Shown piece after piece: positions 41,901 to 55,264 of a stretch of DNA of 64,000 bases. Numbering within the stretch: position 1 is the stretch's first letter; every line of letters begins with the position of its first letter. The notes below the pieces were generated by a model that was not told the DNA's origin, did not search any database, and saw nothing but the letters and a program-made list of their open reading frames with translations. This stretch comes from Kitasatospora aureofaciens (GTDB lineage Bacteria; Actinomycetota; Actinomycetes; Streptomycetales; Streptomycetaceae), in the NCBI RefSeq assembly GCF_001188955.3, contig NZ_JPRF03000028.1, positions 1-64,000 on the forward strand. Direction: 5' to 3'. The position numbers and the translations under genes were made by a program.

Positions 41901-44143
41901 CCGTTGGGGTGGATGGCGCTCGCGCGGACCACCCGGGTGACGGCCTCGGGCGGCTGTACCGACTGGCGCGGCACGCCGGTGTCGGCGGGGAAGACGGTGC
42001 GCAGGATCTCGTGCCGCCGGCCGAGGTCGGCCGCGGCCGCGGTGAGCGCGGCGAGGTCCAGCTCGCCGGCGATCCGCACCGCCAACGGCATGTGGTAGAA
42101 GGCCTGTTGCTGCCCCAGCCGGTTGACGATCCAGATCCCGCGCTGGGCCATGGACAGCGGCAGCGCCTCGGGCCGGGGGCCGGAGGCGGCCGGGATCGCG
42201 CTGCGGGCGGGCGCCTCGGCGGGGGTCGCGGCGGCCTCGTCGAGCAGTTTGGCCAGGTCGGCGAGCACCGGGGTCTTGAGGATGTGGCGGACGGAGAGCT
42301 TGACCGACCACTGCCGCCGGATCCGGGCGACCAGCCGGGTGGCGAGCAGCGAGTCCCCGCCGTCGCGCAGGAAGTCGGTGTGACGGCTGACCGTCTCGGT
42401 GCCCAGCAGCCGGGACCAGATCGCCGCGAGGGCCCGTTCGGTCCCGGTCGAGGGAGCGTCGGAGCTGTCGGAGCCGTCAGCGCCGTCGGTGGCTCCCGCG
42501 GCGGGGCGGGGCAGCGGCGCCTGCGGGTCGGCGGCGTACTCGACGGTGCCGTCGGCCAGCACCCGGGCCCGGCGGCCGCTCGGCGCGCCCGCCAGCAGGA
42601 GTTCGCCGTACACCCCGGTGGGCGCCCGGTTGCCGTACCGGTCGCGGACCTCCGCCTCGGCGCCGTCCACCTCGGCCGGGCCGTGCTCGCCCAGCGGGAC
42701 GCGGCCGACGCCCGCCACGCCCTCGCCGCCGACGCCCGCCACGCCCTCGGCCAGGAAGGCCTCCAGCAGGGCCAGGTAGTCGGCGGCGAGCCGCTCGACG
42801 GTCGCCCGCTCGAACAGGTCGGTGGCGTAGTCGAAGGTGAAGCCGACCTCGTCCGCCGTGTAGCTGACCGCGAGCTCCAGGTCGAACTTGGCGGAGTCGT
42901 TGCGCATCTCCACGATCTCGACCGCCAGCCCGGGCAGCTCCGGCGGGGGAACCACCTGGTTGACGCTGCACATCACCTGGAACACCGGGTTGCGGGACGG
43001 GTCCCGGACCACGCCCAGCGTCTCCACCACCCGGTCGAACGGCACGTTCTGGTGCGACAGCGCCTCCGCCGCCACCGTCCTGACCTGGCCGAGAAGGTGG
43101 CGCAGGGTCGGGTCGCCGGTCAGGTCGACGGGCACGGCCAGGGTGTTGGCGAAGTAGCCGATGACCGGCTCCCACTCGGCGCGCGGCCGGTTGGCCACCG
43201 GCACGCCGACGACCACCCGCTCCTCCCCGTTGTACCGGTGCAGCAGGGCGGCCAGCACCGTGACGGCGGTGGCGAACAGCGAGGCCTCGTGCCCCGAGCC
43301 CCAGGCGGCCAGCCGCCGTTGGAGATCCGCCGGGACGGGCACGGTGACGCTGGCGCCCGCGCCGCTGAGCAGGACCGGCCGCGGCAGGTCGGACGGGATC
43401 CCGGCCTCCTGTGGCAGCCGGGCCAACTGCTCGCGCCAGAAGGCGAGCTGGCCGCGGTAGAGCTCCACCGTGGCGGGCTCGGCCTCCCAGGCCGAGTAGT
43501 CGGCGTAGCGCATCGTCAGCGGGGCCAGGCCGGTGGGCGCGCCGCCGACCCGGGCGGTGTAGCAGACACCCAGCTCCCGGAAGAACAGGCCCTCCGACCA
43601 GCCGTCGGTGATCGCGTGGTGCATGGTGACGGCGAGGTGGTGCACCGATGCGCCCGCCCGGACCAGCTTCGTCCGGAACAGCGGACGCCCGGCCAGCGGG
43701 AACGGGATCCGGCTCTCCTCCTCCATCAGCCGGATCACCGCGGCCTCGCCGAGGTCGGTCAGGTCCACCTGCTCCCAGGGCAGTTCCTCGGGGTCGAGCA
43801 GCAGTTGGAAGACCTCGTCCTCGTCCCCGGCGAAGGTGGTGCGCAGACCCTCGTGCCGGGCCACCAGGTCGCCGACGGCGAGCCGCAGGGCCTCGGTGTC
43901 GAGCTCGCCCGCCAGCCGGAGCCGGAACGGGACGTTGTAGGTGCTGTTGGGGCCGTTCAGCTGCTCCAGGAACCAGAGCCGCTTCTGCGCCAGGGACGCG
44001 GGTGCCCGCCCGTCGCCCGAGCGGGCGGCCGGTACGGCGGCGGACGAGGGGGCGGCGCTGGTCGAGGCGGTGGCCTCCTCCGCCAGGGCGCGGGCGAAGA
44101 CGGCGTCCAGTGTGGCGCGGCCGACCGCATCGGTGTCGTTCAC
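38912..44143 (-). CDS. NRPS, C-(A stub)-PCP-C-A-PCP
   Basis: 1743 residues from a GTG at 44143 (agga seven bases upstream). C1 about 45-450 (HHAITDG, His175-176). Residues about 470-540 keep only scraps of an A domain (RDRYGNRAPTGVYGELLLAG, ARVLADGTVEY), so the adenylation core is deleted. PCP1 Ser598. C2 about 660-1085 (HHIACDG). A about 1105-1640 with TSGSTGRPKG and YRTGDLARW, code by alignment DMMVVGAVLK, no confident substrate. PCP2 Ser1684. There is no TE, so the chain passes to another protein. Module 1 must be loaded in trans. Three 7-residue repeats are inserted in the A domain. It is followed by no further minus-strand gene, so it is the promoter-distal end of the leftward unit. Confidence 0.9.
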   Translation of the reverse strand: MNDTDAVGRATLDAVFARALAEEATASTSAAPSSAAVPAARSGDGRAPASLAQKRLWFLEQLNGPNSTYNVPFRLRLAGELDTEALRLAVGDLVARHEGLRTTFAGDEDEVFQLLLDPEELPWEQVDLTDLGEAAVIRLMEEESRIPFPLAGRPLFRTKLVRAGASVHHLAVTMHHAITDGWSEGLFFRELGVCYTARVGGAPTGLAPLTMRYADYSAWEAEPATVELYRGQLAFWREQLARLPQEAGIPSDLPRPVLLSGAGASVTVPVPADLQRRLAAWGSGHEASLFATAVTVLAALLHRYNGEERVVVGVPVANRPRAEWEPVIGYFANTLAVPVDLTGDPTLRHLLGQVRTVAAEALSHQNVPFDRVVETLGVVRDPSRNPVFQVMCSVNQVVPPPELPGLAVEIVEMRNDSAKFDLELAVSYTADEVGFTFDYATDLFERATVERLAADYLALLEAFLAEGVAGVGGEGVAGVGRVPLGEHGPAEVDGAEAEVRDRYGNRAPTGVYGELLLAGAPSGRRARVLADGTVEYAADPQAPLPRPAAGATDGADGSDSSDAPSTGTERALAAIWSRLLGTETVSRHTDFLRDGGDSLLATRLVARIRRQWSVKLSVRHILKTPVLADLAKLLDEAAATPAEAPARSAIPAASGPRPEALPLSMAQRGIWIVNRLGQQQAFYHMPLAVRIAGELDLAALTAAAADLGRRHEILRTVFPADTGVPRQSVQPPEAVTRVVRASAIHPNGLQQALRDALETHFDLTVEVPLRLHVFSTGPRSHVLLVDVHHIACDGLSLAPLCRDLATAYAARSAGQAPNWHELPIQYADFALWQAQQLGRPEDPASPFGRSLEFWARTLAGLPEELALPGARPRPATPTFRGLPTRVEAGPELYRRITAAAHEHGASVFILLQAAIAAMLTRLGAGTDIPLGTPTAGRSDQALDELIGCFINTAVLRADTSGDPSFRALIARVRETNLAAHDHMELPFDEIVTALNPPRRHGRNPLFQVMASLNGEPEPVPALGGLPTEPFDLGTPATPFDLTFELTEDRARATISGVLTVSADLFDEAAGQALAQRLLLALALATEQPDLPISHWDLLLPGEREAVLGGWSTGAAAPEPVTLAGQFERAVAAAPDAPALEAGDITLSYAELDEQANRLAAELVARGIGPERTVALALPRGGELVLAVLAVAKAGGAFLPLDVQFPVERLSFILSDARPALVLTDSAGASALPVGAPTTLLLDDPDLLDALAEHSGERPATAPVDPANAAYLLYTSGSTGRPKGVVVTHTGLAPLCERLHEVVTAGGDGEQSTTGGEQSTTGGEQSATGGEKPRVLQQVSPTFDMYVMELLLAFRSRATLVVAPAHPVLGEELAVLLEQRRISHAVLTPTALAALPARAFPRLRTVVSGGEAMGADLAAQWGRGRRLHNAYGPTETTVLGTLSGPLDGTVSPPLGRPVTGSRLFVLDEGLRPVPPGVPGELYLAGASLARGYLGRPDLTADRFLPCPYGAPGERMYRTGDLARWTADGELQYLGRGDDQVKIHGVRIELGEVEAVLGAHRKVADSAVVVDGSAEAGPRLVAFVTPVDPADPAARPTPAELRAHCVRSLPRAMTPARFVVLGAMPTLPSGKTDRKALRIPPEEGAEGFLTPPGTATERALTGIWQRLFGTGRIGIDDDFFALGGHSLAAVRMLAEIHQGLGVELPLSACFEHPTVAALAALIDRTPRSDATEPVVVRRRRPAPEA
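40155..40217. repeat. three 21-bp in-frame tandem repeats within an A domain
   Basis: Unit tcgccgccggtcgcgctctg plus c, present at 40155-40175, 40176-40196 and 40197-40217 with two base changes. They encode consecutive GEQSTTG/GEQSATG heptads in a loop between adenylation motifs A3 and A4. Confidence 0.75.
42704..42750. repeat. two 24-bp tandem repeats in an NRPS linker
   Basis: Unit beginning gccgacgcccgccacgccct, repeated at 42704-42727 and 42728-42750. It encodes EGVAGVGG-type repeats in the linker after the first condensation domain. Confidence 0.55.
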
Positions 44144-44194
44144 GAGCGTTCCTGGCCTTCCGGGTCGTGGGGGGGTGATTGTCCTGATCCGACG

Positions 44195-45463
44195 TCAGAC
44201 GGTGGCGGGCTCGGGGACTTCGGTGGGGATGCCGGTCGCCGTCCGCACCGGGGAGAGGGCGAGCAGCAGCGCGGCCAGCCCGATGCCGCCGGCGCAGACC
44301 ACGATCGCCAGCTGGGTGCCCAGCCAGGAGCCGAGTGCGCCGCCGACCATGGCACCGAACGGGGTGCCGGCCATCACGATCATCCGGGTGGAGGCGTTCA
44401 TCCGGCCCTGCATGGCGTCGGGGGTGATCGCGGACCGGTAGCTGCGGATGTTGACGGCGCTGGCGATCACCAGCACGGCGTAGGCGACCTGGACGAACAT
44501 CAGCATCGCGAAGGCGACCCCCTTGGGCATCACCGTCGCGGCGGGGATGACGAGTTCGACGGCGGTCATCGCCACGGTGGTCCAGATCACCATCCGGCCG
44601 AAGGGCAGCGCCTTGCCCAGCCGGGCCGCGATCAGGGCGCCCATCAGCGAGCCGACGCCGGTCCCGGCCAGCAGCGCGCCGACCAGGATGCCGGGCAGGT
44701 CCAGGGTGCGGGTGATGAAGACCAGGAACACCGGGTCGATCGCGATGGCGGAGAAGTTCACCAGGAAGGTGACCAGCACCAGGGTGCGCAGCGTCGCGTC
44801 GCCGAAGATGAAGCCCAGGCCCTCGCCGATCTCCTTCCACATCGAGGACGGGTCTCCGGTGGCGGGTTTCTCCGGCACCGGCTCGCGCTTGCGGATGCGC
44901 AGGGTGCAGGCGGCCGCCAGCCCGAAGGCGAAGACATTGACCATGATGACGACGGGCCCGGTGAGCAGCTGCACCAGCAGGCCGCCGAAGGTCCGGCCGC
45001 CGATGTTGGAGACCGAACTGCTCATCTCCAGCTTGCTGTTGCCCTCGACCAGGTCCTCGCGCTCGACCAGGGCGGGCAGGATCGAGGCGTTGCCGATGTC
45101 GGAGACCGTGCTGCAGGCGCCGGTGCCGAACACCACGGCCAGCAGGAGCGGGACGCTCAGCAGGTGCGCCCAGGACAGCAGCGGGACGGAGAGCAGGATC
45201 AGCGAGCGCACGGCGTCCGCCGCCACGATGATCATCTTCTTCGGCCGCCGGTCCAGCCAGACCCCGACGAACAGGCTGATCAGGAGGTAGGGCAGGAACT
45301 CGGTGGCGAGCAGCAGGCCCATCTGGAACACCGAGGCGCCCAGGCTGACCGAGGCGATCAGCGGGACGGCCACCGCGACCATGTTGGTGCCCAGCATGGA
45401 GAGGGTCTGGCCGGCCCAGAGTCTGCGGAAGTCCGCGTGGTCCCACAGTCCGGTGAGCTTCAC
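44195..45463 (-). CDS. MFS transporter (probable peptide product exporter)
   Basis: 422 residues with about twelve membrane segments. The MFS motif A-like loop is GVWLDRRPKKMIIVAADAVRS after the second helix, and the N-terminus DHADFRRLWAGQTLSMLGTNM is typical of the enterobactin-exporter-like MFS_3 group. The GTG at 45463 overlaps the stop of the thioesterase gene (GTGA). Placed between two NRPS genes on one strand, it most likely exports the peptide and may give self-resistance. Substrate is inferred from context. Confidence 0.87.
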   Translation of the reverse strand: MKLTGLWDHADFRRLWAGQTLSMLGTNMVAVAVPLIASVSLGASVFQMGLLLATEFLPYLLISLFVGVWLDRRPKKMIIVAADAVRSLILLSVPLLSWAHLLSVPLLLAVVFGTGACSTVSDIGNASILPALVEREDLVEGNSKLEMSSSVSNIGGRTFGGLLVQLLTGPVVIMVNVFAFGLAAACTLRIRKREPVPEKPATGDPSSMWKEIGEGLGFIFGDATLRTLVLVTFLVNFSAIAIDPVFLVFITRTLDLPGILVGALLAGTGVGSLMGALIAARLGKALPFGRMVIWTTVAMTAVELVIPAATVMPKGVAFAMLMFVQVAYAVLVIASAVNIRSYRSAITPDAMQGRMNASTRMIVMAGTPFGAMVGGALGSWLGTQLAIVVCAGGIGLAALLLALSPVRTATGIPTEVPEPATV

Positions 45464-46212
45464 GACGCCGCTCCCGCCTGGGCCATGGCGCGGCCCATCA
45501 GGTCGAGCAGCGGCTGCGGGGCGGCGAGGAAGGCGTGGTGCCCGCCGTCCAGCAGGTGCTCGTGGTGGCGGCCCGGCGGGACGTACCGCGTCCAGCCGCC
45601 CAGCTGCTCGGGGCGGATCTCCACGTCCTGCTTCCAGCCGACCGTGTGCACGGCGCAGGCCAGCGGTTCGGGGGCGTCGAGCCGGTAGCGGCGCTGGGCC
45701 GCGAGGTCCTCCTCCAGCACGTCCAGAGCGACGTCGAGGAAATCCGGGTCCATCCTGGTCCCGGCCGCCTGGGCGAGGATGTTCAGCTCGACCGCGAGCT
45801 CGTCCCGCCCGAGCCACAGCCAGCGCCCGAACGGCTCCTCGTCGGGGGCGAGTTGGGAGGACATGAAGAGCGCGGTCAGCTCCTTGCCGTGCGCCCGCTC
45901 CAGTTCCAGCGCGGTGGCGAAGGCGGAGAGGGCGCCGCCGCAGTGGCCGAAGAAGCCGGTCGGCCGGTCCACCAGCGGAGCCAGGGCCGCCGCGGCGGCC
46001 GCGGCCAGGTTCTGGTACGTGACCGGGTGCGGCTCGCGCAGGCGGTTCTCCCGTGCGGGCAGCTGCACCAGGCACACCTCGACCTCGCCGATCCGCTCGG
46101 GCCAGGCGCGGTACATCGACGCGCCCGTGCCCGAGTACGGGAAGAGGAAGATCCGTGCCGGGGCGTCCTCGGATGGTTGGCGGAACAGCCATTTGCCCGC
46201 GTCGGTCTGCAT
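45460..46212 (-). CDS. type II thioesterase with a cysteine nucleophile
   Basis: 250 residues of the NRPS-associated thioesterase II family: ARIFLFPYSGTGASMYRAWP opening, QLPARENRLREP, and the catalytic His in LDGGHHAFL. The nucleophile elbow reads FGHCGG, so Cys91 stands where Ser is usual (GHSxG). Cys-nucleophile thioesterases are known among chain-terminating and cyclising TE domains; in an external TE it is unusual. A second external TE with the normal Ser lies at 31.4 kb, so the two may have different tasks (editing versus release). It is translated before the MFS gene with a GTGA overlap. Confidence 0.87.
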   Translation of the reverse strand: MQTDAGKWLFRQPSEDAPARIFLFPYSGTGASMYRAWPERIGEVEVCLVQLPARENRLREPHPVTYQNLAAAAAAALAPLVDRPTGFFGHCGGALSAFATALELERAHGKELTALFMSSQLAPDEEPFGRWLWLGRDELAVELNILAQAAGTRMDPDFLDVALDVLEEDLAAQRRYRLDAPEPLACAVHTVGWKQDVEIRPEQLGGWTRYVPPGRHHEHLLDGGHHAFLAAPQPLLDLMGRAMAQAGAAS

Positions 46213-46243
46213 GGCGCCGTGAACTCCTTGTTCCCGCCGTTGC

Positions 46244-46330
46244 GGTGTCGGGATGGTCGGTGTCGGGATGGTCGGTGATGGGGCGGTGGGGCGGTGGGGC
46301 GGTCGGGCGGTGGGGCGGTCGGGCGGTCGG
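46244..46330. repeat. tandem repeats and G-rich 8-bp array between NRPS and thioesterase genes
   Basis: Two copies of ggtgtcgggatggtc (46244-46258, 46259-46273) followed by about six 8-base units of the form (g/c)gggcggt to 46330. The plus strand could fold a G-quadruplex; it is the template strand for the leftward operon. Confidence 0.7.
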
Positions 46331-46353
46331 AGTCCGGGGCCGCGGCGGCCGGG

Positions 46354-51870
<5,517 letters not shown>

Positions 51871-51991
51871 GGCTCGTAGACGCCCTTTCCTCCTGGGTGT
51901 GGAGACACGGATCGGCGTCCCCCAGGAACGTCAGCATACAGGCGGGAATTGGCTCGGCAAGGGGTGAGATCTTGCCGTGCCCGTAAGGGAT

Positions 51992-52023
51992 TTGACCTCT
52001 GTCATGATCGCATCGAGTAGGGT
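51992..52023 (+). promoter_or_regulatory. candidate promoter of the rightward NRPS unit
   Basis: TTGACC at 51992-51997 and TAGGGT at 52018-52023, but with a 20-base spacer. It lies 44 bases before the start codon in an AT-richer divergent spacer. Weak evidence. Confidence 0.3.
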
Positions 52024-52066
52024 AGTCTCGCCGCATCTTGCAGCGATGAGAGCGGGGGATCAACCC

Positions 52067-55000
52067 ATGCCCGACCGTGTCGTTCCCATCTCGCCGCAGC
52101 AGCGCAGGCTGTGGCTGCTGCACAGCCTGCATCCGCGGCTCCCGCTCTACAACGGGCCCGTGGCGCACGAGATCCGGGGCGAACTCGATGTCCCGATGCT
52201 GGAACAGTCAATCCGTGCACTGATATCCCGTCATGCCGCACTGCGGACGGGTTTTTCCGTGGTGGACGACCAGCCCGTACAAGTGGTGTCCGAGCGCCTG
52301 GAGTTCACCCTTCCCGTGCACGACCTGAGGGGGGATCCCGATTCCCTCCGGGCCCGGGTGCGCGAGGCCGCCGCCGCGCCGTTCGACCTGGAGCGCCCCG
52401 GGGTCTTCGACTTCCGGCTGTTCCGGTCGGCGGACGAGGAGTGGACGCTGCTGCTGAACCTCCACCACATCGTCACCGACGGCTGGTCCAACGCGGTGAT
52501 CGCCGAGGAGATCGGCCGGGGCTACGCGGACGCGCTGGCCGGGCGCCCGCCCGCCGCCGAGGAGCCCGGCCACGGGTACGCCGAGTACGGTGCCGCGCTG
52601 GCCGAGCGGCTGGCCGACGGCCTGGCGGAGCGTCAACTCGCCTACTGGTCGGAGCACCTGTCCGGAGCCCCCGACCTGCTGCGACTTCCGCTGGACCGCC
52701 CCCGGCCGGCCCGGCAGCGCTTCCACGGCGAACTGCTGGACTTCGCGCTGGACGCCGGACTGGCCGAGCGGGTGCGGCAGACCGCGGCCCGCCACCGCAC
52801 CACGGACTACGTGGTGCTGCTGGCCGCCTTCACCCTGCTGATGCACACCTACACCGGAGAGCGGGACGTGGTGGTCGGCGCACCGGTGTCCAACCGGGAC
52901 GACGAGGCCCTCGACCGGACCGTCGGGTTCTTCGTCAACATCCTTCCGCTGCGCAGCCGGAGCCGGCGCGGGGAGAGCTTCTCGGAGTATCTCCAGCGCT
53001 GTCGGGCGACGTTCATCGGCGGATTCCGCAACCAGGCGGTACCTTTCGACGAAATCGTCAAGGTGACGGACAGTCAGGGCTCGCTCGGGCACTCTCCGCT
53101 GGTGCAGGCGGTATTCGGATACCACCAGCAGAGCGCGCCGGTCCTTCCACTGGAGGGCCTGCGGACGAGCCGCTGGAACGTGCCGACCGGATTCGTCCAG
53201 ACGGACCTGGAGTTCGACCTCGCACGAGCCGGGGACGGTTCCGTGGCCGGAATCATCGCCTATGACAGCGACCTGTTCGACGAGACGACGATCGCCCGGC
53301 TCGGCGCGAATTACCGCGCTCTGCTGGAGGGGGCGTTGGCCGATCCGCAGTCGCCGCTGGACCGGCTCGAACTGCGTTCCGCCGAGGAAATTCGGTTCGA
53401 CCGCGAGGTGAACGCAACCGCGGCGGAGTTTCCGGCGGACGCCTGCCTGCACGAGCTGTTCGAGGCGCAGGTCGAGCGCACCCCGGACGACGTCGCCGTG
53501 GTCTCGGAATCCGCGCAACTCAGCTACCGCGAACTCGACGCCCGTGCCGAGGCGTTGGCCCGGCGGCTGAGGGCGCGGGGCGTCGGCCCCGAGCGGGCGG
53601 TGGGCATCTGCCTGGAGCGCTCGGTGGAGCTGGTGGTGGGGCTGCTCGGCATCCTCAAGGCCGGGGGCGCCTACCTGCCGCTGGACCCGGCCAGCCCGCC
53701 GGCCCGGATCCGGCAGATCCTGGCCGACGCGGCCGCGCCGGTGCTGCTGGTGGACCGGGCGCTGGGGGAGGAGATCGACGCGGCCTCGGTCGGCGCCGAG
53801 CCCCTGGACCCGGCGGCCGCCCCGGACCCGGCGGCCCTGGATGCGGCCTTCCCGTCCGAAGGCACCGTGCACCGCCCGCACCCCGAGAACCTGGTCTCCG
53901 TCTACTACACCTCCGGCTCCACCGGCATGCCCAAGGGCGTGGCGAGCCGCCACCGCGGCTGGGTGAACCGGATGGTCTGGATGCAGCGCCGGCACCGCCT
54001 GGCCAGGGGCGAGACCGTCCTGCACAAGACCACCCTGACCTTCGACGACTCCGCCCTGGAGATCTTCTGGCCGCTGTCGGTCGGCGGCCGGGTGGCCGTG
54101 CTCGAACCCGGCCGCCACCGGGACCCGTTGGCGGTGCTGGAGGCCGCCACCCGCTACGAGTCGGTCTACCTCCAGGTCGTCCCGAGCATGCTGAGCGCGG
54201 TGCTCGACCTGGTGGAGCAGGCGCCCGAGCGGGTGCCGCCCCGGCTGCGCAACACCACCTCCAGCGGCGAGGCGCTCACCTCGGCGACGGTCGAGCGCTT
54301 CCACCGGCTGATGCCGGGCGCGCTGCACAACACCTGGGGTGCCACCGAGGTGTCGATCGACTCGACCTGCCACACCTGCGGCGCGGCCGACGAGACGGCC
54401 GCCGGACCGGTGAGCCTGGGCCGTCCGTTCGACAACAACACCGTGCACGTGCTGGACCGCGAGCTGCGGCCGGTGCCGGTCGGCGTGGTCGGCGACCTCT
54501 ACATCGGAGGCCTGGGACTGGCCCGCGGCTACCTCAACGACCCGGCCCGTACGGCCGGCGCCTTCCTGCCCGACCCGTTCCGCCCCGGCGAGCGGCTCTA
54601 CCGCACCGGCGACCAGGGCTTCCTGCACCCCGACGGCGGCTTCCGCTTCGTCGGGCGAAGCGACCACCAGGTGAAGATCCGCGGCATGCGGGTCGAACTC
54701 GGCGAGATCGAGACCGTGTTGCTCGGCCATCCGCAGGTGAAGGAGGCGGTGGTGGTGATCGCCGAGGGGGGCCCGGTGCAGCGGCTGGTGGCGTTCGTCA
54801 CCGCCGTCGACCCGGCCGACCCGCCGGGCTTCGACGCCGTCAGGGAGCACGCCAAGGAGTGGCTGCCGCACTACATGATCCCGGCCCAGCTGGTGGTCGA
54901 GGACTCCTTCCCGCTCAACGCCAACGGCAAGGTCGACCGGCGGGCGCTGAAGGTGCCCGAGCCGCCGGCCGGCTCGCAGGCCTCCGGGGGCGAGGCGCCG

Positions 55001-55264
55001 CGGACGCCGTCCGAGCAGTTCGTCGCGGGGGTGTGGCGGGAGCTGCTCGGTGTCGAGCGGATCGGCGCCGAGGACGGCTTCTTCGTGCTGGGTGGGCACT
55101 CCCTGGTCGCCACCCGGTTCACCGCGCGGGTGCGCCAGCGCCTCGGCGTCGAGTTCCCGCTGGTCACGCTCTACTCGGAGCCGACCGTACGGGCGACGGC
55201 GAGGACGCTGGAGGAGCTCGTCGCGCAGAAGCTCGCCGCCGACGAGCAGGTGGCCGAGCGGTGA
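52067..55264 (+). CDS. NRPS, C-A-PCP
   Basis: 1065 residues. The ATG at 52067 has gcggggga upstream and starts MPDRVVPISPQQRRLW, a normal condensation-domain opening. C about 5-430 (LHHIVTDGWS). A about 455-950 with YTSGSTGMPKG and YRTGDQGF; code by alignment DDLQTSTIDK, with an unusual acidic residue at position 236 and no confident substrate. PCP about 975-1050 with Ser in LGGHSLVATRF. A basic or diamino substrate would fit the extra acid, but that is speculation. The stop overlaps the flavoenzyme start (GTGA). Confidence 0.9.
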   Translation: MPDRVVPISPQQRRLWLLHSLHPRLPLYNGPVAHEIRGELDVPMLEQSIRALISRHAALRTGFSVVDDQPVQVVSERLEFTLPVHDLRGDPDSLRARVREAAAAPFDLERPGVFDFRLFRSADEEWTLLLNLHHIVTDGWSNAVIAEEIGRGYADALAGRPPAAEEPGHGYAEYGAALAERLADGLAERQLAYWSEHLSGAPDLLRLPLDRPRPARQRFHGELLDFALDAGLAERVRQTAARHRTTDYVVLLAAFTLLMHTYTGERDVVVGAPVSNRDDEALDRTVGFFVNILPLRSRSRRGESFSEYLQRCRATFIGGFRNQAVPFDEIVKVTDSQGSLGHSPLVQAVFGYHQQSAPVLPLEGLRTSRWNVPTGFVQTDLEFDLARAGDGSVAGIIAYDSDLFDETTIARLGANYRALLEGALADPQSPLDRLELRSAEEIRFDREVNATAAEFPADACLHELFEAQVERTPDDVAVVSESAQLSYRELDARAEALARRLRARGVGPERAVGICLERSVELVVGLLGILKAGGAYLPLDPASPPARIRQILADAAAPVLLVDRALGEEIDAASVGAEPLDPAAAPDPAALDAAFPSEGTVHRPHPENLVSVYYTSGSTGMPKGVASRHRGWVNRMVWMQRRHRLARGETVLHKTTLTFDDSALEIFWPLSVGGRVAVLEPGRHRDPLAVLEAATRYESVYLQVVPSMLSAVLDLVEQAPERVPPRLRNTTSSGEALTSATVERFHRLMPGALHNTWGATEVSIDSTCHTCGAADETAAGPVSLGRPFDNNTVHVLDRELRPVPVGVVGDLYIGGLGLARGYLNDPARTAGAFLPDPFRPGERLYRTGDQGFLHPDGGFRFVGRSDHQVKIRGMRVELGEIETVLLGHPQVKEAVVVIAEGGPVQRLVAFVTAVDPADPPGFDAVREHAKEWLPHYMIPAQLVVEDSFPLNANGKVDRRALKVPEPPAGSQASGGEAPRTPSEQFVAGVWRELLGVERIGAEDGFFVLGGHSLVATRFTARVRQRLGVEFPLVTLYSEPTVRATARTLEELVAQKLAADEQVAER

